Assembly: GCA_946535455.1 (NCBI GenBank)
Contig: CAMNDO010000047.1
Location: 1 to 5,919 of the forward strand
Reading direction: 5' to 3'
Origin: an uncultured Caryophanales bacterium
GTDB taxonomy: Bacteria > Bacillota_I > Bacilli_A > RF39 > UBA660
Length of the DNA stretch: 5,919 bases
Positions 1-5,173 of this stretch are shown here, piece by piece. The notes under the pieces are model-generated. The model searched no databases. It was given only the letters and a program-made list of their open reading frames with translations, and was not told the origin of the DNA. Numbering within the stretch: the stretch's first letter is position 1; the number at the start of each line of letters is the position of its first letter. Both the position numbers and the translations under genes were made by a program.

Positions 1-1396
1 CTTCACGGTGTCCACACTCACACTCCCAAATAGGCATTGGACAACCCCAATAACGGTTTCTAGAAATTCCCCAATCTACCATATTATCTAACCAATTGGC
101 AAAACGTTTTTCTCCTACGAAATCTGGATGCCAATGAATTTTTTGATTGGCTTTGATAATCTTATCTTTATAAGCAGTTGTTTCTACATACCATGCTGGT
201 TTTGGATAAGAAATTAATGGTGATTTACATCTCCAACAATGTGGATAGTCATCTGTGATTTTTAATTTTTTAAATAATTTATCATTTTCTTTTAACCATT
301 TAATGATATCTAGTTCTAATTCTTTGTCAGTAACTAGTCTTCCTTCCCATGGTCCTTCTGTGTAACATCCATCTGGTCCTACCGGATTTACAAATCCAAT
401 TCCATTTTCACGACAAACACGGTTATCATCTTGTCCAAAAGCAGGAGCAATATGAACAATTCCTGTTCCGTCTTCTGCAGAAACATAATGGTCTGCCATC
501 ACTTCAAATGCTTTTCCTTCTACGGTTACAAATGGCATTAATTGTTCATACTCTAATCCTACCAAATCTTTTCCTTTGTAAGTTTCTAATACTTTTGCTT
601 CTTCTCCTACGACTTTTTCTTTTAAAGATTCTGCTAGGATGAATTGATATCCTTGTGATTCTACTTTGACATATGTTAAATCTGGATTCACACAAAGACC
701 AACATTTGCCATTAGTGTCCATGGTGTTGTCGTCCATACTAAGAAATATACATCTTCATTTTTTTGTTTGAACGGTAAAATTAATGAATTAACAGAATCT
801 TCTTCATATCCTTGAGATACTTCATTTTGAGACAATTCTGTACCACATCTTGGACAATACCAAAGAACTTTATTTCCATAATATAATAGTCCTTTTTTAT
901 CCATTTCTTTGATAATCCACCATTCCGATTCAATAAATTCATTATCACAAGTAACATAAGGATGTTCACAATCAATCAATTGACCCATCATATCTGTTAC
1001 TTTTTTGACTTCATCGATATTGGATGCGGTTTCTTGATTACACTCTTTACAAAATTCTTTGATTCCAAATTTTTCAATGTCCGATTTATTTTCAAATCCT
1101 AATTTTTTTTCTACATTAACTTCGATTGGTAATCCATGCGTATCTAATCCGATTTTTCTCTCTACTCGATATCCTTGCATGGTTTTATATTTACAAAAAG
1201 CGTCTTTAATGGTTTTCGCAAAGACGTGGTGAATTCCAGGTTTCGCATTCGCATAAATTGGTCCATCATAAAAAACCCATTTTTCTCCTGTTTTTCTCGT
1301 ATCAATACATCTTTGCAAAAGATCTTGTTTTTTCCATTTCTTTAATACTTCTTCTTCTACTTTGTAAGTTTCTTTTGTATTTAGTTTTTCAAACAT
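1..1396 (-). CDS. ileS: Isoleucyl-tRNA synthetase, N-terminal 465 residues (3' end outside window)
   Basis: Cytoplasmic class I synthetase that charges tRNA-Ile and edits misactivated valine. The reading frame is open from ATG 1396 to the left edge, and AGGAG (1404-1408) lies 7 nt before the ATG. In order: the nucleotide-binding signature around residues 45-65 (DGPIYAN, then GIHH at 54-57); a zinc-ribbon-like CPRCG at 181-185; the CP1 editing domain with WTTTPWTL at 221-228 and DGTGIVHIAPAFG at 309-321; a second Cys pair HCWRC at 386-390; and DWGISRNRYWG at 441-451 leading back into the catalytic core. The KMSKS loop and anticodon-binding region are off the window. The signature is GIHH, not HIGH, and together with the PGIHHV context this places it with type 2 (IleRS2) enzymes. 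The editing motifs look intact. A T-box leader controls the gene. Identity is near certain; the IleRS2 assignment rests on motif memory, not an alignment. Confidence 0.97.
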   Translation of the reverse strand, partial: MFEKLNTKETYKVEEEVLKKWKKQDLLQRCIDTRKTGEKWVFYDGPIYANAKPGIHHVFAKTIKDAFCKYKTMQGYRVERKIGLDTHGLPIEVNVEKKLGFENKSDIEKFGIKEFCKECNQETASNIDEVKKVTDMMGQLIDCEHPYVTCDNEFIESEWWIIKEMDKKGLLYYGNKVLWYCPRCGTELSQNEVSQGYEEDSVNSLILPFKQKNEDVYFLVWTTTPWTLMANVGLCVNPDLTYVKVESQGYQFILAESLKEKVVGEEAKVLETYKGKDLVGLEYEQLMPFVTVEGKAFEVMADHYVSAEDGTGIVHIAPAFGQDDNRVCRENGIGFVNPVGPDGCYTEGPWEGRLVTDKELELDIIKWLKENDKLFKKLKITDDYPHCWRCKSPLISYPKPAWYVETTAYKDKIIKANQKIHWHPDFVGEKRFANWLDNMVDWGISRNRYWGCPMPIWECECGHRE

Positions 1397-1474
1397 ATTA
1401 CCACTCCTATTCTCATCATTTTTTCGAAAGAGTTTTACAAAACAATTGGTTCCATTTTCTCCATTCTATGTAGG

Positions 1475-1513
1475 AAACAAAGAAAAAGAACTTCTCCCTA
1501 AGGACGAAGTTCT
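1475..1513 (-). terminator. Regulated terminator of the ileS T-box
   Basis: The stem pairs AGAACTTC (1513-1506) with GAAGTTCT (1494-1487). After one bulged G it continues with TCC/GGA over a UUAG loop, and TTTTTCTTTG follows. Its 5' arm lies within the antiterminator loop, and the CGTCCTT segment is shared with the antiterminator, so the two folds exclude each other. This is the 'off' state when tRNA-Ile is charged. About 80 nt of untranslated leader (1397-1474) follow before the ileS ATG; I see only the ribosome binding site there. Confidence 0.9.
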
Positions 1514-1687
1514 CGTGGTACCACCTTATTTTGTAATCTTATTACCTCAAAAACTATAACGCGTTACCGTATTTATCTTATCCATAAATCGCAACTTGAA
1601 AGTGATCTAAGTATTTCTTCCTAACTTGTTTTCACCAACCACAAGCTCTCTACATATTCCAAAACACTCCGTCTTTCGCACATGCTT
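1479..1687 (-). ncRNA. T-box leader (tRNA-Ile sensing) upstream of ileS
   Basis: A cis-acting RNA that binds uncharged tRNA-Ile and lets transcription continue into ileS when the tRNA is not aminoacylated. The T-box core AAGGTGGTACCACG is at 1527-1514. Its UGGU would pair with the ACCA 3' end of a tRNA with discriminator A, as expected for tRNA-Ile. Stem I is closed by GAAAG (1677-1673 region) with CTTTC (1602-1598). Its apical hairpin, CTTGT/ACAAG at 1645-1625, carries the conserved GGTTGGTGAAA loop. The codon facing the anticodon is read as ATC (1606-1604), followed by the conserved purine A just before the closing stem, which specifies Ile. A short hairpin GTAAT-AAG-ATTAC (1545-1533) precedes the T-box core and fits Stem III. 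The antiterminator pairs AAGG with CCTT (1501-1498 region) and excludes the terminator listed separately. The 5' end is inferred from the promoter; stem limits are by eye. Confidence 0.93.
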
Positions 1688-1693
1688 TCGTAT

Positions 1694-1722
1694 AATATAA
1701 CACACTTTAGAAAGAATGACAA
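1694..1722 (-). promoter_or_regulatory. Promoter of the ileS T-box transcript
   Basis: A -35 box TTGTCA (1722-1717; 5 of 6 matches to TTGACA) is separated by 17 nt from a -10 box TATATT (1699-1694; 5 of 6). TGT directly before the -10 makes it an extended -10. Transcription should start at about 1687, just ahead of T-box Stem I, which is where a T-box promoter should sit. The -35 begins 2-3 nt after the U-tract of the sepF terminator. Confidence 0.8.
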
Positions 1723-1724
1723 TA

Positions 1725-1754
1725 TAAAAAACTTCTCTTTCTAGGAGAAGTTTT
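1725..1754 (-). terminator. Intrinsic terminator of sepF
   Basis: A perfect 10-bp stem, AAAACTTCTC (1754-1745) with GAGAAGTTTT (1737-1728), closes a 7-nt loop and ends in six T. It begins about 10 nt after the sepF stop codon. It separates sepF transcription from the ileS T-box unit. Confidence 0.88.
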
Positions 1755-1764
1755 ATTTATACTC

Positions 1765-2184
1765 TTAAAAGAAATCTTCTTCGTCTTCTTTGCTTTCTTT
1801 CTTTCCTCTTGCTTTTCCTGCTTCTTCACTGATGGTTCCTTCTACATTGACATTATTTGGAGTACATAAGAAAATTCCTCCACCTAATTTTTGTAGATCT
1901 CCACCAATAGCATAAATCGTTCCATACAAGAAATCCACAATTCTCTTTGCTTGATCTGGTGTTACTCTTTTTAAATTTACTACCACTGCACTTCTATTTT
2001 TTAAATAATCTGCGATTTGTTGTGACTCACTATAAGCACGTGGTTCTAATAACATCATTTTTGATCCAGCCATTCCATTCACATCATGGAATTCTTCTCT
2101 GGATACTGTGTAATAACTTTCATCTGCTGTCACTTCTGTTCCTTCGTCAGAACCTCCAAAAAATCCTTTTAATTTATCTTTCAT
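1765..2184 (-). CDS. sepF: SepF cell-division protein
   Basis: SepF (139 residues; Bacillus SepF is about 150) polymerises at midcell, anchors FtsZ to the membrane and supports septum formation. The N-terminus [10 protein letters not shown] has the basic/hydrophobic pattern of the SepF membrane-binding amphipathic helix. An acidic, poorly conserved linker follows (about 11-40). The SepF core spans about 43-118: [19 protein letters not shown], then [45 protein letters not shown] and VEGTI. The start is supported by a strong AGGAGG (2190-2195) 5 nt upstream of ATG 2184. After the core come about 20 charged residues ending DEEDFF, an acidic tail I do not recognise from model SepF proteins. The gene has its own candidate promoter and terminator. 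In Bacillus, ylmG, ylmH and divIVA lie between sepF and ileS; here sepF and ileS are adjacent. Family assignment is firm. Confidence 0.96.
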   Translation of the reverse strand: MKDKLKGFFGGSDEGTEVTADESYYTVSREEFHDVNGMAGSKMMLLEPRAYSESQQIADYLKNRSAVVVNLKRVTPDQAKRIVDFLYGTIYAIGGDLQKLGGGIFLCTPNNVNVEGTISEEAGKARGKKESKEDEEDFF

Positions 2185-2220
2185 AATAGCCTCCTATGTG
2201 ATTACTCTAATTCTATAATC

Positions 2221-2249
2221 ATTTTAACACAATTTTAGAAAAAGAAAAA
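2221..2249 (-). promoter_or_regulatory. Candidate extended -10 promoter of sepF
   Basis: TAAAAT (2226-2221) is preceded by TGT (2229-2227), an extended -10. The expected -35 position (2249-2244) holds only TTTTTC, a weak match that also forms the 3' arm of the putative herA terminator. The predicted start near 2214 gives a leader of about 30 nt containing the strong AGGAGG of sepF. The placement is sensible but there is no good -35, so confidence is moderate. Confidence 0.5.
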
Positions 2250-2285
2250 TGAAATCAACATTTATTTGTCAACTTGACATTTTTC
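2239..2285 (-). terminator. Putative imperfect terminator after the HerA-family gene
   Basis: GAAAAATG (2285-2278) pairs with CATTTTTC (2251-2244). TCAA (2277-2274) pairs with TTGA (2258-2255) across a 3-nt bulge, leaving a 15-nt loop. TTTTTC follows. The stem is AT-rich and bulged, so termination may be partial and herA transcripts could run into sepF. The hairpin begins inside the second of two tandem UGA stops. A 13-bp palindrome (2267-2279) overlaps the loop and could form a competing small hairpin. Confidence 0.5.
2267..2279. repeat. 13-bp palindrome TGTCAACTTGACA between herA and sepF
   Basis: Two perfect 6-bp arms flank one central base, on both strands. It sits just after the herA stop codons and about 40 bp upstream of the sepF -10. 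It resembles a dimeric repressor half-site pair in form, and each arm reads TTGACA, a consensus -35, on one strand. No suitable -10 lies 16-18 bp downstream on either strand, so it is not read as a promoter. It may be only part of the herA terminator loop. Confidence 0.4.
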
Positions 2286-2286
2286 A

Positions 2287-4197
2287 TCAATCATCGAGTG
2301 TCAATTCTTGAACTTGTGGTTCTACTTGTGCTATTTCTATTTGACCTGCTTGTTGTGCCATCATTTGATTCACATCATTTGCTTGTGGAATTGGCATCAC
2401 TGTATTTTCTACTGTCGCATGCACTTTTGCTTCTTGATACCATACTTCTTCTAAATTTACATTACTAGAATCTGGTTTTGGATTTGGCTCATCCATATAC
2501 ATAAATGTTGGTACTTTAAAAGCACTACCAAAAGCAATACAATTTCCAGGTTTTAATGTTTTTAACTGCATCATAACTTCTCTGGAAACGCTAGGAATCA
2601 TAGATTGAATATACTCTAAATCTTTTGGGTGAACCGTTCTTAATATGATAAAGTTAGAACATTGAGAAACACAAGTCTCTGATAATTCACTAGGTCTTTG
2701 TGTAATTAGAGACAAGAATACTCCATACTTTCTTCCCTCTTTTGCGATACGTTCAAACACGTTATATCCTAATAGTAAATGGTCATTATCTTTTTGTACA
2801 TAACGATGGGCTTCTTCAATCACGATATTATAAGATCTTTTTCCTCTTGTTTTATTATCACTAGCTTCTTGGAATAACATTCTAGAAATAATTTTTGTGA
2901 TTACTTTTGCCATTCTATCATCTACATAATTAATATTAAAGTTAATGATTTGACATCTTCCTAAAGTCTCTTCATTATATAATAAGTTTTCAATATATTG
3001 ACTTCTTGTCACATATTTTGGATAGGTAAAGAAATGACGATTTTCTCCTGTTGATAAAGAGTGTAATCGAACATTCATAATATTAGCGGTATCAAACACT
3101 CTATCACTTTTTAAAACTCCTTCACTGATTAAAGCAAATTCCATTGCCATTTCTAAATCAGAAAGAGTATAGAATGGATTTAATTCTTCTTCTGGAATTT
3201 CCTCCATTTCATCCATGATATAGGCTCTTACAAATTCTACAACCAATTCCATTTCTTGCATCTTTCCTGTTTTATCAATGAAAAGACATTGTTTGAAACT
3301 TCTCGTATATCCTGGTTGTACAATCTGACTTTCTAGATTTAACGTTGGTGTGTTAAATTTGGTTAATACTCCAATCACTTGGTCTCTAATTTTTGTAGAA
3401 TCCATTCCACTTAATAAAATATCTTGTAATGCTCTTGCGATAATATCATTTTTTCTTTGAATTACCATTTCAGAACTTCCTGTTAAAATAGGAACTAATT
3501 TTAATGTTTTCTCAATGATTGGTAATTGCATTGGAGAATTCGCATCTAACAACAAAGCCAAATCATCTACATCTAATAACCAAATTGGAATTTTTAAAAT
3601 TTCTGTTTTTTGATCATAAAGATTGGTCGTATAAGCTTTATAATTTAATTCTTGTCTTTGTTCATGAAGATGTTCAAATGCTCTAGTATATTCTCCATAA
3701 GCATCAAAGAAGAACAAAGCAGAATTCACTGGTGGTTTATTAGGACCAGTATATAAATTTTGAATCATAGAAGCAATGGTACTACTCTTTCCACTTCCAG
3801 AGTTTCCAATAATCGCGAAATGACTATTGAAGAAATCATTAATTCTAACATTAATTCGATATCCTTGATAAACATTACTTCTTCCAACGTTGGTATATCC
3901 AAATTCTAATTGTTGTTTTCCATATAATAGTTCTAATTCTTCTGTACGTACTAAGCGAATAGTAGATTTAAAAGAAGGTTTAGAACTAGCTCCTGTAATA
4001 AAATGGTCATTTTCAATTTCTCCTACGATATTCGCTTTCATAATGGTCTGATTCACATCCATAATTTCTGCGACTATCTTTTTTGGACCATCCTCAAAAA
4101 CCAAATGTAAATTAATTAAATTTGGTTGTTCGTTAATATTAATATCCAATTTAATGATGACGCTGTTTTCCTGTATTTCTTCAATTTTCCCTATCAC
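2287..4197 (-). CDS. herA: HerA-family hexameric DNA-translocating ATPase (HAS-barrel + DUF87-type motor)
   Basis: HerA proteins form hexameric rings that pump double-stranded DNA using ATP. In archaea they work with the NurA nuclease in end resection; many bacterial relatives serve defence or unknown roles. Residues are numbered from GTG 4197 (636 aa). About 1-90 fit the HAS-barrel (IGKIEEIQENSVIIKL). The Walker A GNSGSGKSS is at 131-139 (Lys137). A DAYGEY at 165-170 corresponds to the DPHGEY element of the family. The middle is a helical insert to about 400. Walker B YNIVIEEAHRY is at 456-466. TQRPSEL at 499-505 and FIILRT at 516-521 are the sensor and arginine-finger region. The last 60 residues are Q/V/P-rich and look disordered. 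All motor residues seem present. The longer ATG start (4221) adds 8 residues but lacks a ribosome binding site; GTG 4197 has one. Two UGA stops in tandem end the gene. No nurA, SIR2 or other nuclease gene adjoins it in the window, so its partner is unknown. Confidence 0.88.
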   Translation of the reverse strand: MIGKIEEIQENSVIIKLDININEQPNLINLHLVFEDGPKKIVAEIMDVNQTIMKANIVGEIENDHFITGASSKPSFKSTIRLVRTEELELLYGKQQLEFGYTNVGRSNVYQGYRINVRINDFFNSHFAIIGNSGSGKSSTIASMIQNLYTGPNKPPVNSALFFFDAYGEYTRAFEHLHEQRQELNYKAYTTNLYDQKTEILKIPIWLLDVDDLALLLDANSPMQLPIIEKTLKLVPILTGSSEMVIQRKNDIIARALQDILLSGMDSTKIRDQVIGVLTKFNTPTLNLESQIVQPGYTRSFKQCLFIDKTGKMQEMELVVEFVRAYIMDEMEEIPEEELNPFYTLSDLEMAMEFALISEGVLKSDRVFDTANIMNVRLHSLSTGENRHFFTYPKYVTRSQYIENLLYNEETLGRCQIINFNINYVDDRMAKVITKIISRMLFQEASDNKTRGKRSYNIVIEEAHRYVQKDNDHLLLGYNVFERIAKEGRKYGVFLSLITQRPSELSETCVSQCSNFIILRTVHPKDLEYIQSMIPSVSREVMMQLKTLKPGNCIAFGSAFKVPTFMYMDEPNPKPDSSNVNLEEVWYQEAKVHATVENTVMPIPQANDVNQMMAQQAGQIEIAQVEPQVQELTLDD

Positions 4198-4201
4198 ACT
4201 A

Positions 4202-4211
4202 TCACCCTCTA
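4202..4211 (-). promoter_or_regulatory. Ribosome binding site that favours GTG 4197 as the herA start
   Basis: AGAGGGTGAT matches the ideal AGGAGGTGAT at 8 of 10 positions, with GGTGAT contiguous. It ends 4 nt before GTG 4197. It lies inside the reading frame that would start at ATG 4221, and upstream of that ATG I see only T tracts and an extended -10 box. Confidence 0.6.
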
Positions 4212-4225
4212 TGATTATCATTACT

Positions 4226-4234
4226 AGTATATCA
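4226..4234 (-). promoter_or_regulatory. Candidate extended -10 promoter of the HerA-family gene
   Basis: TGA followed by TATACT (4231-4226; 5 of 6 to TATAAT) forms an extended -10. The -35 position is occupied by a run of T from the preceding terminator, so recognition would depend on the -10. Transcription would begin near 4219, at or after ATG 4221, which is a further reason to prefer GTG 4197. Two homopolymer T runs, 9 nt (4254-4246) and 7 nt (4240-4234), lie just upstream. Confidence 0.55.
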
Positions 4235-4245
4235 AAAAAATCTTC

Positions 4246-4271
4246 AAAAAAAAAGCATCTTATTTGCTTTT
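4246..4271 (-). terminator. Intrinsic terminator of the PP2C phosphatase gene
   Basis: AAAAGCA (4271-4265) pairs with TGCTTTT (4257-4251) over a 7-nt loop, and the T run totals nine. It starts 3 nt after the phosphatase stop codon. It makes co-transcription of the phosphatase with herA unlikely or partial. Confidence 0.78.
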
Positions 4272-4274
4272 CTT

Positions 4275-5069
4275 TTATTTTATATAAATTGCTCCTGTTG
4301 CATTATCTCTTCCTTTGAAAGGAACAATAAATCGATATTTATATCTTCTTCTCAAATATTTTGGTACTTTTAAGTTCTGATCTTTTCCTACTGCTTCATT
4401 TACAATAGTTTGTAAAACATTTTCTTTTTTCACTTTTCTTGTAATACTTTTGATTTTTTTATCCGTAATCATATCCGTAATACCATCGGTAACCAGTAAT
4501 AACATCTCATATCGATTACTAATGATTTTTTCGCTTAAGTTACAAAGTTCATTACAAATTCCTACACAAGCTGTGATGACATTGTTGGTTGGAAAATAAC
4601 GAAGATCATCTTTTTTTACTCCTCCATATTTAAAATACATCCATACTTCAGAGTCATCTTCTGTTACTTGTAATAATTCTTTTTTCTTTACTACATAGGC
4701 TCTAGAATCTCCCGCATTTAAAATAAGTGTTTTTCTAGGTCCTACAATCGCAAGTGTAAGAGTCGTTCCCAAATTATCTTTTCCATATTTTTTTAATAAA
4801 TTGGTATTTAACACTTTAATATATCTTTTTAATAATTGTGATGTTTTTTCGGGGTCCAATAAAATCTCTACTTCTTTATTTAAAAACCATTTTTGAATCG
4901 AATAAGCTACATAATTCGCCGCTAGTTGTCCATTGTTTTTTCCACCCATTCCATCGGCTACTAGAAGAAGTTTAATATTGGGGTTTTCTGGATGACGTTC
5001 TACAATAGCTGCATCTTCATTCTTTTCTCGAATTAACCCTACATCTGTTTTTGTTTCTAATATTTCCAT
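4275..5069 (-). CDS. PP2C-family serine/threonine protein phosphatase (PrpC/Stp type)
   Basis: A metal-dependent (Mg/Mn) cytosolic phosphatase that removes phosphate from Ser/Thr; in Bacillota the PrpC/Stp enzymes normally oppose a PASTA-type Ser/Thr kinase. The 264 residues match the usual length of about 250. Motifs in order: GLIREKNED at 11-19, VADGMGG at 37-43 (metal-binding Asp39), GTTLTLAIV at 101-109, NAGDSRAYV at 118-126, TEDDSEV at 136-142 followed by the flap region to NNVITACVG (162-170), VTDGITDM at 193-200 (Asp195), and GRDNATG at 253-259 (Asp255). All metal ligands expected from the family are visible, so the enzyme should be active. A basic patch (about 236-246, KYLRRRYKYR) precedes the last motif. 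AAGGAG (5075-5080) sits 5 nt before ATG 5069. No kinase gene adjoins it, unlike the common prpC-prkC pair; a kinase may be elsewhere. No membrane segment is seen. It has its own promoter and terminator. Confidence 0.93.
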   Translation of the reverse strand: MEILETKTDVGLIREKNEDAAIVERHPENPNIKLLLVADGMGGKNNGQLAANYVAYSIQKWFLNKEVEILLDPEKTSQLLKRYIKVLNTNLLKKYGKDNLGTTLTLAIVGPRKTLILNAGDSRAYVVKKKELLQVTEDDSEVWMYFKYGGVKKDDLRYFPTNNVITACVGICNELCNLSEKIISNRYEMLLLVTDGITDMITDKKIKSITRKVKKENVLQTIVNEAVGKDQNLKVPKYLRRRYKYRFIVPFKGRDNATGAIYIK

Positions 5070-5086
5070 AAAAACTCCTTAGAACT

Positions 5087-5117
5087 ATTATATCAATTTT
5101 TATTCAAAAATAGTCAA
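5087..5117 (-). promoter_or_regulatory. Promoter of the PP2C phosphatase gene
   Basis: A perfect -10 TATAAT (5092-5087) with TGA directly upstream (extended -10). TTGACT (5117-5112; 5 of 6) is the best -35, at a long 19-nt spacing that the extended -10 could tolerate. The predicted start near 5080 would leave a very short leader that begins at or within the AAGGAG of the ribosome binding site. Confidence 0.7.
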
Positions 5118-5121
5118 AAAG

Positions 5122-5145
5122 TGTAAAAAGTTTGACAATTTTACA
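5122..5145. repeat. Inverted repeat TGTAAAA-N10-TTTTACA upstream of the PP2C promoter
   Basis: Perfect 7-bp arms (5122-5128 and 5139-5145) flank 10 bases, immediately upstream of the -35 box and overlapping the tail of the asnS terminator. It could be an operator. In a region this AT-rich it could also arise by chance, and there is no second copy in the window. Confidence 0.35.
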
Positions 5146-5173
5146 AAATAAAAAAGATCATTTCTGATCTTTT
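5145..5173 (-). terminator. Intrinsic terminator of asnS overlapping its stop codon
   Basis: A perfect 9-bp stem AAAAGATCA (5173-5165) with TGATCTTTT (5160-5152), capped by a GAAA tetraloop and followed by TTATTTT. The first bases of the stem belong to the TAA stop of asnS (5174-5172), so the transcript ends directly behind the gene. Confidence 0.88.

Noticed and set aside
349..642. Plus-strand open frame antisense to ileS (and similar plus-strand frames at 1258-1473, 1947-2186 and 2274-2468)
   Set aside because: The translations are Leu/His/Phe-rich low-complexity products typical of the reverse strand of AT-rich genes, and none has a family match or a convincing ribosome binding site.
546..975. 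Minus-strand frames within ileS at 546-737 and 781-975
   Set aside because: They lie out of frame inside the well-conserved IleRS coding sequence and show no recognisable domain.
1435..1464. A 9-codon reading frame (MEKMEPIVL) in the untranslated stretch between the T-box terminator and the ileS start
   Set aside because: It contains a single Ile codon, forms no attenuator with the sequence after it, and the T-box already explains control of ileS.
2267..2279. TTGACA in the palindrome as a -35 box on either strand
   Set aside because: Seventeen bases downstream there is TTTTTC on the minus strand and AGTGTC on the plus strand, neither of which is a -10.
4650..4664. TEDDSEV in the phosphatase, where many PP2C enzymes have DHS
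   Set aside because: As I recall it, some active bacterial PP2C phosphatases have Asp at this position, and the metal ligands are intact, so it does not indicate a dead enzyme.
2287..5069. A phosphatase-HerA defence operon
   Set aside because: A terminator directly after the phosphatase and a promoter before herA separate them, no nuclease or other effector is present, and both sit between ordinary housekeeping genes.
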